Shown here: positions 1 through 5,322 of the stretch, piece after piece
Layout of the letters: every line of letters starts with the position of its first letter
Position numbering within the stretch: position 1 is the first letter of the stretch
From: Bacillota bacterium
Lineage (GTDB): Bacteria; Bacillota; Sulfobacillia; JAJZYS01; JAJYTV01
Reading direction: 5' to 3'
Length of the DNA: 6,819 bases
Assembly (NCBI GenBank): GCA_021792885.1
Contig: JAJYTV010000098.1
Span: 1-6,819, forward strand
Translations under genes and position numbers: made by a program
Notes under the pieces: model-generated
Told to the model about the DNA's origin: nothing
Database searches by the model: none
Seen by the model: only the letters and a program-made list of their open reading frames with translations

Positions 1-651
1 TTCGCGCCGCGGCGCATTGGCTTCGCGAATGTGCCCGATCCTGCCGCGCGAGATCTTGTGCGCGGCGATACGCCGGTTGCCGGCGGCCCGCGGATGGGCG
101 TAGGGGAGACTCTCTTCCTCGACCGGGAGGCGGCAGGCGCGGAGGGCGGAGGCAGGGCGCTCCGCGTCGAGGCATCGCTGCTCGCCGCAGGCCGCGGGCT
201 GCGGGTGGAAGGGAACCTGGGTGCAGCGGGAGGGCAGGCCGCGCGGATCGCGTACAGCTTCCTTGTGGCGAACGCGCGGCTTCTGCACGTCGAGCCGCGC
301 ATCGTGCAGGAGCGAGCGCTTGCCTTGCAGGTGGCAGGCGGCCCCGCCGTCGACGGTCCAGACCTCGCCCTGCCCGCGTTCCTTGCGATGTTGTCGGCGC
401 TCCGCGGCGAACGCTTCGACGCCCCGGTCGCAGCGCTGGGCGCCGCCACACTGCATGGCTACCTCTCTGCTCCACCGGATGTCGTGGAGCGGCTGGGCGC
501 CCTGCGCAGGCAAGGCGCAGGGGTGCTCGTGCTGCCGCCATTGTCGGCAGAGGTGTCGGAGGCGGTCGCCGTACTGCTGCCTCAGTGGCGCATCGTGGCC
601 CACGAGACGCTGCACTCCATTGCGCGGAATCTCGACCTAGGCGTGGGTTGA
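1..651 (+). CDS. Lon-protease-like C-terminal domain, BrxL-like, 5' end outside window
   Basis: The frame is open from the first base, so this is the 3' part of a larger gene; the GTG at 31 need not be the start. Counting from that GTG, residues 22-80 (GETLFLD, a beta-rich stretch, GLRVEGNLG, then helix ARIAYSFLVANA) follow the start of the Lon proteolytic (S16) fold. DGPD (108-111), the helix with FLAMLSALRG, ALGAATLHGYL (135-145) and GAGVLVLPP (162-170) follow the rest. In active Lon the Ser sits in DGPS and the Lys in GGLKEK; here these positions are Asp111 and about Val152, so peptidase activity is unlikely. The ANA helix and the LALPAF-type stretch recall BrxL, the AAA+/Lon-like protein usually last in type 1 BREX operons. 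That subfamily call is an inference, because the ATPase part is not visible. A non-BREX AAA-Lon protein is the alternative. Confidence 0.55.
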   Translation, partial: FAPRRIGFANVPDPAARDLVRGDTPVAGGPRMGVGETLFLDREAAGAEGGGRALRVEASLLAAGRGLRVEGNLGAAGGQAARIAYSFLVANARLLHVEPRIVQERALALQVAGGPAVDGPDLALPAFLAMLSALRGERFDAPVAALGAATLHGYLSAPPDVVERLGALRRQGAGVLVLPPLSAEVSEAVAVLLPQWRIVAHETLHSIARNLDLGVG

Positions 652-991
652 GTGGACTGGAGTTCGAGGGCCGACAGCCATGCCGCACGGCGACTGGAAG
701 GTCGCGCAGGAGATCGAGCTTCCCTCTCCCCGGCGCGAGGGTGAGGAACCACTGTGGCAATTGCTTGACGGCTGGTCAGGTCCATGGCGACTTCCCTCTG
801 ATACGTCGCTCCAGAAGACCCGGGTCGAACTGCATCGAGTGTCTTCATTCCGAACCGAGATGGTTGTCTACGCCCTCGCGAATCTGCCTCCTGCTGCCGC
901 CGGATGTACAGGAAGCCCTGAGGGAGTCGCTCGCGCGGAACGCTGCTCACCAGAGAAGTGCCAAGTAGAGCGGAGGTGCGGCCGACTGACC
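652..991. other. 340-bp gap between the Lon-like gene and the hydrolase
   Basis: I recognise no gene here. The hydrolase frame stays open back to an ATG at 680, which would add 104 residues, but these match no domain I know and only a weak purine stretch precedes that ATG. Another frame, ending in TAG at 966-968, has a plausible helix (residues PPDVQEALRESL) and two CxxC-like pairs, but no supported start. No convincing promoter or terminator was seen. Confidence 0.4.
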
Positions 992-1840
992 ATGCTGCTG
1001 GTCCTCGTCTTGACCGTCGCGATGCTCCTGCTCGTGCTGAATGGCGCGGTCGCGCTGGTGTCGGCCTATCCGCACCTGCTCGTCCGCCGTGCTGCTCGCA
1101 TCGACGACTGCCCTGACCTCTACGAGGATGTCGACATCGGCGGCGGATTGCACGGATGGTGGCTCGCGGCGCCGCATGAACGCCTCGCAGTCATCCTAGT
1201 CCATGGCTGGGCCGGCAACAGGATGGAGCGGTGGGTCCCCTTTCAGGCACTTGCTGAGCGACTGCAGGAAGCAGGGGTGAGTGCACTTCTCTTTGACCTC
1301 GGCTACGTCGGAGGTCGGCGGATGTACAGCGGAGGCGCGAGAGAATCGGCGGACGTCCTGCAGGCCGTACGGTGGGTGCGGGGTCGGTCCGATCAACCGA
1401 TCGTACTATGGGGTTTCTCGGCCGGCGGGCATGCCGCAATTCTAGCTGCGCAAAGGGAAACGGAACTGGTGTCTGCGGTGATCGCCGACAGTGCCTTCCC
1501 ACATTCCGGGAGGATGGTTGCGTCGCGCGCGTCGCACACCTTGCGCATACCTGCGGTCCTGCTCGGACTGGCGCCCCAGATTCTCTCGCTGATGACTGGA
1601 GCTCCTGTGGCCCGTTTGCACCCATCTCGCGTCCCGACACTTCTGGTCCAAGGGACCCGCGATCAAGAGGTGTCCCTGGGTGCAGCACAGCTACTCAGCG
1701 AGCGAACCGACGCACAGCTGCATGTTGTGCGGGGCGCCGAGCACGAAGGAGCGTTCCGTCTGAATCCCGACGCGTATCTCGAGACATGCATGGCGTTCGT
1801 GGACAACGTGGGCAAAGCCAGCCGCTTGCCGCGCAGCTGA
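992..1840 (+). CDS. Membrane-anchored alpha/beta hydrolase (serine hydrolase)
   Basis: Predicted 282-residue alpha/beta-hydrolase-fold enzyme, probably an esterase, lipase or peptidase; the substrate is unknown. Residues 1-26 form a hydrophobic segment (MLLVLVLTVAMLLLVLNGAV onward) followed by basic VRRAAR, so it is likely an N-terminal membrane anchor or uncleaved signal. The oxyanion-hole HG is at 71-72 (VHGWAGNR). The nucleophile elbow GFSAGG places Ser143, QGTRDQEV supplies Asp224 and GAEHEG supplies His251, so the triad is complete and in family order. I chose ATG 992 because it begins the hydrophobic anchor and GGAGGTG lies at 972-978, although the 13-base spacing is long. The frame is open back to 680. 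The coding sequence is poorer in GC than the right-hand operon. It is separated by gaps on both sides, so it is probably a single-gene unit. Confidence 0.8.
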   Translation: MLLVLVLTVAMLLLVLNGAVALVSAYPHLLVRRAARIDDCPDLYEDVDIGGGLHGWWLAAPHERLAVILVHGWAGNRMERWVPFQALAERLQEAGVSALLFDLGYVGGRRMYSGGARESADVLQAVRWVRGRSDQPIVLWGFSAGGHAAILAAQRETELVSAVIADSAFPHSGRMVASRASHTLRIPAVLLGLAPQILSLMTGAPVARLHPSRVPTLLVQGTRDQEVSLGAAQLLSERTDAQLHVVRGAEHEGAFRLNPDAYLETCMAFVDNVGKASRLPRS

Positions 1841-2040
1841 CGGGATGTCTCCATTTTCTCGTAGGTGACTGGCAGAGCAGGGAGGCGGCACCCTGTGTCA
1901 GCGAAGACGACCACTTGATTACCACACATGGGGTCGTGGCGACTCCTTAGGCCAACAACTGGAAAAAACAGGGAGGAGCGAGTAGGGTTCTTGTCGAAGG
2001 ATGGTGTGACCAGTCGAGGCATGGGCAGCGAGGTGACCTC
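1841..2040. other. Gene-free spacer of lower GC
   Basis: No gene or RNA is recognised. The segment is lower in GC than most of the window: I counted 34 G/C of 60 in 1921-1980. It includes an A6 run near 1963-1968 and a near-palindrome GAGGT-g-ACCTC at 2030-2040. A minus-strand reading frame crosses it, but it also runs back through the hydrolase gene and has no ribosome binding site that I could find. An eroded mobile-element remnant is possible but unsupported. Confidence 0.35.
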
Positions 2041-2127
2041 ATGCTCTCCGTAGGTACGGTTGGCGGCTCGCCGGGGCGATTCGGCTCCGACGAGGAGGTG
2101 AGGCAATGCACCTCGTCGCATTCGTGA
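2041..2127 (+). CDS. Possible short ORF (28 aa) overlapping the next small gene
   Basis: ATG at 2041 is preceded by GAGGTGA (2030-2036) with a four-base gap, giving a hydrophilic 28-residue peptide that begins MLSVGTVGG and ends CTSSHS. It stops at TGA 2125-2127, so it overlaps the first 22 bases of the membrane-peptide gene in another frame, and the latter's ribosome binding site lies inside this ORF. It could be a leader peptide that couples translation, or a chance reading. No family is recognised. Confidence 0.25.
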   Translation: MLSVGTVGGSPGRFGSDEEVRQCTSSHS

Positions 2128-2192
2128 TTGTGGTGCCGGTGGTTCTTCCGTTCGGCATCGCAGCATGGGTCGCAACTAGAAAGAGGAAGTAG
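2106..2192 (+). CDS. Small single-span membrane peptide (28 aa)
   Basis: A 28-residue peptide begins MHLVAFVIVV. It has a hydrophobic core at about residues 3-23, with prolines at 11 and 15, followed by a basic RKRK tail, which suggests one membrane span with the C terminus inside. The start is strongly supported: AGGAGGTGA at 2093-2101 is a perfect complement of the 16S rRNA 3' end and sits four bases before the ATG. The stop codon lies inside the left arm of a 13-bp hairpin. A strong ribosome binding site, hydrophobic core, positive tail and abutting terminator-like hairpin together argue for a real gene. I do not recognise the family. Type I toxin peptides and accessory subunits of membrane complexes have the same general design, but nothing here decides between them. 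Confidence 0.55.
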   Translation: MHLVAFVIVVPVVLPFGIAAWVATRKRK

Positions 2193-2214
2193 CCCGCTTA
2201 GGGGCTACTTCCTC
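2183..2214 (+). terminator. Perfect 13-bp hairpin ending the small-peptide transcript
   Basis: GAGGAAGTAGCCC (2183-2195) pairs perfectly with 2202-2214 around a six-base loop. The peptide's TAG stop is in the left arm. No clear T-run follows (CCGACAG), so it is either a weak intrinsic terminator or an RNA-stabilising 3' hairpin. Confidence 0.55.
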
Positions 2215-2506
2215 CCGACAGCACCCATGCCCCGGCTCCGTACCCCAGTGGTCGCTGGGGGTCCAACCGGCCCGGAGGCTCGCCCTCGTGGCGAGCTTTC
2301 GTCACTGAGTATGTGCGCCTCACCGAACGAAGTCAAACAGAACCTGGAAGAGATGGCCAACCCGCGGCTGGGGTACGCTGGAGGAGGCGAAGCTATGGCT
2401 GGTACGACGGGATACGCCCGGCCAACGGGAACCGGGCTTCCCTGAGGCGCCGGGGTGGACGCCAGGAGATGGCCATCTCGCACACCGGTCAGCGGAGGTG
2501 TTCTAC
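2215..2506 (+). ncRNA. Candidate structured leader upstream of the Lin0512 gene
   Basis: These 292 bases hold no convincing gene but many possible helices. CCCCAG (2243-2248) can pair locally with CTGGGG (2255-2260). The longer CGTACCCCAG (2239-2248) can instead pair perfectly with CTGGGGTACG (2368-2377). The two pairings exclude each other. AGGCTCGCC (2276-2284) pairs with 2290-2298 (nine pairs, one G-U) and is followed by a short T-run. CGGG/CCCG (2408-2411 with 2417-2420) and GGGAA/TTCCC (2427-2431 with 2438-2442) form small hairpins. I recognise no known riboswitch or catalytic RNA. This could be a cis-regulatory leader, an independent small RNA, or chance pairing in GC-rich DNA. Confidence 0.3.
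2466..2479. promoter_or_regulatory. Perfect 14-bp palindrome, possible operator
   Basis: GAGATGGCCATCTC is identical to its reverse complement and ends 27 bases before the Lin0512 start and 14 bases before its ribosome binding site. The first ten bases, GAGATGGCCA, recur at 2350-2359 as a direct repeat. This would fit binding by a dimeric repressor, or a small hairpin near the ribosome binding site. It is unproven. Confidence 0.35.
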
Positions 2507-2866
2507 ATGGACCACAGGATGTTTGTCGAAGTCGGCTCCGGCATCGACCTCCACGGCCAAGACGTGACGAGAGCATGCGTTCGGGCGTGTTGGGACGCGA
2601 TCGGGCACAATTCGATGCCCGGAATGCTCACCGTGATCCCTGGGGGCGATTTGTCGAAGCAGCAGGTCGAAGTTACCTTGGGCGTCCCGTTCCATCACGA
2701 GGAAGTGGATCTTCAGGCGGTGCGGAAGGCGTTCCCCTACGGCACGGTCACCGTGCAGATCGTCCAGGGCGGCCTCTTGGCGAGCAGCGGAATTGTCCTG
2801 CCCGATCAGGGCGACGACAGTGACCAGATGGTGATCGTCGACGCCGTTGTCGTGGTGGGTTACTGA
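2507..2866 (+). CDS. Lin0512 family protein (conserved, function unknown)
   Basis: A 119-residue soluble protein whose full length matches the Lin0512 family, named after a Listeria protein (TIGR02058 as I recall); members are about 115-120 residues with no established function. Family features visible are EVGSGIDLHGQD (8-19), the helix TRACVRACWDAI, PFHHEEVD (61-68), FPYGTVTVQIVQGGL (76-90) and the tail GDDSDQMVIVDAVVVV. There is no signal peptide or membrane span. ATG 2507 is chosen because GGAGGTG (2494-2500) lies six bases upstream; the in-frame GTG at 2498 falls inside that ribosome binding site. It appears to be transcribed alone, with a hairpin-rich leader and palindrome before it and a terminator-like hairpin 74 bases after it. 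The family assignment is firm; the biological role is unknown. Confidence 0.85.
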   Translation: MDHRMFVEVGSGIDLHGQDVTRACVRACWDAIGHNSMPGMLTVIPGGDLSKQQVEVTLGVPFHHEEVDLQAVRKAFPYGTVTVQIVQGGLLASSGIVLPDQGDDSDQMVIVDAVVVVGY

Positions 2867-3174
2867 CCGAGGCGGCGCTGGGTGCGGCATCGGAGCATTG
2901 GCCTCGCCAGAACACGAGAGTCACCCGACCGATCGGCCCGGCGAGGGGAAAGATCGCGATGCGGTCCTTCCCCTCGCCGTCTTTCGTTGGCGTCGGCGCC
3001 GGGCGTCCAGCGGTCCGGGCGGAAGGAGCTGCGGGGCAAGATGGCTCCTGACCGGTGATGGAGCGGGCCGTTGCCGCATAGGGCATCTGCAAACGCGCGG
3101 CGCGAGTTCGCACAGTCGTCGAGGGGCATGCGTGCCCACGCCCCAAACCAACCAGTCGGTACGGAGGTCCCCCC
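2867..3174. other. Intergenic region with the tetR upstream sequence
   Basis: No gene is seen in these 308 bases apart from the hairpin at 2940-2978. Just upstream of the TetR start are overlapping inverted repeats, GGGCA-TGCG-TGCCC (3124-3137) and GCGTG-CC-CACGC (3130-3141), which are possible autoregulatory operators. I could not find a convincing -35/-10 pair. Confidence 0.4.
2940..2978 (+). terminator. Likely intrinsic terminator after the Lin0512 gene
   Basis: GGCGAGGGGAA (2940-2950) pairs perfectly with TTCCCCTCGCC (2968-2978). The stem can extend past one mismatch by a GA/TC pair. GTCTTTCGTT follows on the 3' side, a short T-rich stretch. Its position 74 bases after the Lin0512 stop suits a transcription terminator; the 17-base loop is long. 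Confidence 0.6.
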
Positions 3175-3549
3175 ATGGAACGCACGGACGTCCGGCTCAG
3201 GCTCGTGGACGCGGCGCGCAGCTGCTTCGCCGCAAAGGGCTACCACGCGACATCGGTCCAGGAGATCGTCGAGCGGGCCGCGGTGACCAAAGGCGCCTTC
3301 TACCACTACTTCGCGTCGAAGGACGACCTCCTCTGGCTCCTGCACGAGCAGTTTATCGCCGAGGAGCTGGCGCTCGCCGACGGATTGCGGCAGGCGGGCG
3401 GCAGCCCGGTGAGACGCCTAAAGCAACTGATCCTCGATCTCGTCCAAAGCATCGGCAAGTACCGCGAGAACGTCCGCGTGTTGTGCCTGCGGGCGCACCC
3501 ACGGCCGCTCGGCAGGGGGGTGTCGTCGGGCGCAACGACGACCTCGTGA
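3175..3549 (+). pseudogene. TetR-family regulator, 3' half missing (fused to ligase fragment)
   Basis: Residues 1-55 are a complete TetR DNA-binding domain: a helix with LVDAARSCFAAKGYHATSV, then the helix-turn-helix IVERAAVTKGAFYHYFASKDDLL. TetR-like sequence continues to about residue 102 (LILDLVQSIGKYRENVRV), then stops. Full members are about 190-200 residues, so most of the ligand-binding and dimerisation domain is gone. The reading frame runs on out of frame through ligase DNA to a TGA at 3547-3549, giving 124 residues. GGAGGT (3163-3168) lies six bases before the ATG. In intact relatives such a gene often represses adjacent fatty-acid or acyl-CoA catabolic genes, which suits the downstream operon. 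The shortened protein may still be made, but is unlikely to sense a ligand normally. Confidence 0.8.
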
Positions 3550-3824
3550 TCTACCGCGGCGCGAAGTTCTACCCGACGCAGGTCGAGGATGTCGTCCGCA
3601 CGCGTCCGGGGTTCACGGGGGAGTACGTGATCTAGATATCCGCCGACGCCAACGGCATGCCGGTCGCCACGGTCGTCGCGGAGGCGGTGCAGCCGGAACT
3701 CGAGCCAGACCTCCGGGCAGCGCTCAAGGAGGCGCTCCTCGTCACGCCCAAGGTGCGGATCGTGCAGCCGGGCACGCTCGGCCGCACGGAGTTCAAGGCC
3801 AAGCGGGTGGTCCGCGTCTCGTAG
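3482..3824 (+). pseudogene. Phenylacetate-CoA-ligase-like gene, C-terminal fragment, broken
   Basis: This is the last quarter of a PaaK-type adenylate-forming acyl-CoA ligase, an ATP-dependent enzyme that makes acyl- or aryl-CoA thioesters. Visible in order are CACGRTH (3482-3502, the conserved CxCGRTH), GRNDDLVIYRGAKFYPTQVEDVV (from 3528), GEYVI, then VRIVQPGTLGRTEFKAKRVVRVS ending at TAG 3822-3824. About 113 codons remain, compared with about 430 in full members. There are three defects. The 5' end is replaced by tetR. The frame shifts between CGRTH and GRNDD, where removing one base from the six-G run at 3515-3520 restores continuity. A TAG interrupts at 3633-3635. The gene is therefore dead unless sequencing errors explain the last two defects. 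Its activation step would precede the downstream dehydrogenases. Confidence 0.8.
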
Positions 3825-3935
3825 GGCGAGGAGACGCCAAAGCCCGGGGCCGAGGCGCCCGAGAGGGAGGTGAGAGCGGGATTTCGGGTCGGTGAACGAG
3901 TGGATGTGCCACGGCTCCAAAGGAGGGACTCCACG

Positions 3936-5309
3936 ATGGCAGTGAAATCCGCTCCATCCGGGCGGCCTGGTGCGCTCGAGCGCTTCGGGGACGCATCGGC
4001 CCGCATCATCCGGCTCTACATGCCGGACGCCTACATCCTCGCCGTGCTGCTCACGTTCGTCACTTTCATCCTGGCCCTGATCTTCACGAAGACGCCGTTC
4101 GTCACCATGACCCAGGACTGGTACACCGGCCTGTGGGACATTCTCGAGTTCTCCTTCCAGATGATCCTGGTCCTGCTCACCGGGTACGCGCTGGCAATGG
4201 CGCCGGTCGTCCAGACGTTCATCCGCTGGCTCGCCTCGCTCGCCAAGACCCCGTCGCAGGCGGTCGTGCTGGCGGCGCTGGTCGGCGGCATCGGCTCCTT
4301 TATCAACTGGGCGCTGGGCCTGATCCTGATGGGGATGATCGCCCGCGAGATCGCCAAGCGCGTGGAGATCCACTTCCCGTACCTGGTCGCGGCGGCCTAC
4401 TCGGGTTTCCTCATCTGGTCCTCCGGCATCGCGAGCTCGGTGGCGATCATCGCCGCGACGCCGGGCAATTCGGTTAACTTCATCCAGCTGTACGCGCACC
4501 AGATCATCCCGGAAGGTCAGACCGTCTTCTCCTGGTGGAACCTCCTCGCCAGCCTGATCGTCCTCGTGCTCTTGCCGGTGATCTTCCGCATCATGCTCCC
4601 GAAGGACCGCTCCAAGTGGATGCTGGTCGACCGCGAGAAGCTGATGCGCGAGGACGACAGCGCGAAGCACGTCCAGCTCGACGACGTGCCCGTCTCGCGG
4701 CTCGACAACTCCTGGGTGCTCACGGTGCTCATCGTCGCCGTCGCCCTCGTCTACCTGATCAGCACCTGGTCGGCCAAGGGCTTCTCGCTCGACTTCGACA
4801 CGTTGATCTTCCTCTTCCTGATCATCGGGATGATCCTGCACTGGCGCCCGATGAGCTACGTCCAGTCGTTCTACGGCGCGGCGCGTACGGCGGGTCCTTT
4901 GGCGCTGCAGTACCCCTTCTACGGCGGGATGATGACGCTGATGATCTCGACCGGCCTCGCTGCGGTGATGGCCGGCTGGTTCGTGGCCATCTCCTCGGCC
5001 CACACGCTGCCCTTCTGGCAGTTCGTCGCCTCGGTCATCCTCAACCTCTTCATCCCGTCGGGCGGCGGCCACTGGGCGGTCCAAGGATCGGTCGCGACCC
5101 TCTCCGCGGTGAAGCTCCACGCCTCCTTGCCGCTCACGACGATGGGCGTGGCCTGGGGCGAGCAGGTGATGGAGATGCTGCAGCCGTTCTGGATGCTGCC
5201 CGTGCTGGCGATCGCCGGCGCGAAGGTGCGCGACGTGCTGGGCTACGGCGCGGCCGCCTTCGTGCTCGGCTTCGTGGTCTACGGCGGCATGCTGCTGATC
5301 GTTCACTGA
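3936..5309 (+). CDS. AtoE-type short-chain fatty acid transporter
   Basis: A 457-residue integral membrane protein of the short-chain fatty acid transporter family (AtoE, COG2031), which imports or exchanges small carboxylates such as butyrate or acetoacetate. About ten or eleven hydrophobic segments are visible, starting at PDAYILAVLLTFVTFILALIF near residue 30. The family signature IPSGGGHWAVQG lies at about 373-384, and IGSFINWALGLILMG with the SSGIASSVAIIAAT segment follows family order. Length is normal. ATG 3936 is chosen because AGGAGGG (3921-3927) sits eight bases before it; the frame is open further upstream to a GTG at 3870, but that part is hydrophilic and non-conserved. It heads an operon, with 13 bases between its stop and the first dehydrogenase. 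The exact substrate cannot be read from the sequence. Confidence 0.85.
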   Translation: MAVKSAPSGRPGALERFGDASARIIRLYMPDAYILAVLLTFVTFILALIFTKTPFVTMTQDWYTGLWDILEFSFQMILVLLTGYALAMAPVVQTFIRWLASLAKTPSQAVVLAALVGGIGSFINWALGLILMGMIAREIAKRVEIHFPYLVAAAYSGFLIWSSGIASSVAIIAATPGNSVNFIQLYAHQIIPEGQTVFSWWNLLASLIVLVLLPVIFRIMLPKDRSKWMLVDREKLMREDDSAKHVQLDDVPVSRLDNSWVLTVLIVAVALVYLISTWSAKGFSLDFDTLIFLFLIIGMILHWRPMSYVQSFYGAARTAGPLALQYPFYGGMMTLMISTGLAAVMAGWFVAISSAHTLPFWQFVASVILNLFIPSGGGHWAVQGSVATLSAVKLHASLPLTTMGVAWGEQVMEMLQPFWMLPVLAIAGAKVRDVLGYGAAAFVLGFVVYGGMLLIVH

Positions 5310-5322
5310 CGGGAGGCGTCCC

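Noticed and set aside
4..15. 12-bp palindrome GCGCCGCGGCGC at the left edge
   Set aside because: It lies within a coding frame of GC-rich codons, so chance is a sufficient explanation.
1975..2010. GGAGGAGC...TTGTCGAAGG stretch vaguely like a repeated upstream motif remembered from clostridial genomes
   Set aside because: The resemblance is from memory only and cannot be verified from one copy.
1663..2175. Minus-strand frame of 170 codons across the hydrolase end and spacer, considered as a transposase remnant
   Set aside because: It matches no transposase motif I recognise, has no ribosome binding site or terminal inverted repeats, and covers a real gene on the other strand.
2847..3635. Plus-strand frame of 262 codons reading from the Lin0512 end through tetR into the ligase fragment
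   Set aside because: Only its last 35 or so codons are meaningful ligase sequence; the rest is out of frame with TetR and crosses the terminator-like hairpin.
3631..3640. Adjacent restriction-site-like sequences TCTAGA and GATATC, considered as a cloning scar
   Set aside because: Ligase homology continues on both sides with only one codon altered, so a natural stop mutation is simpler.
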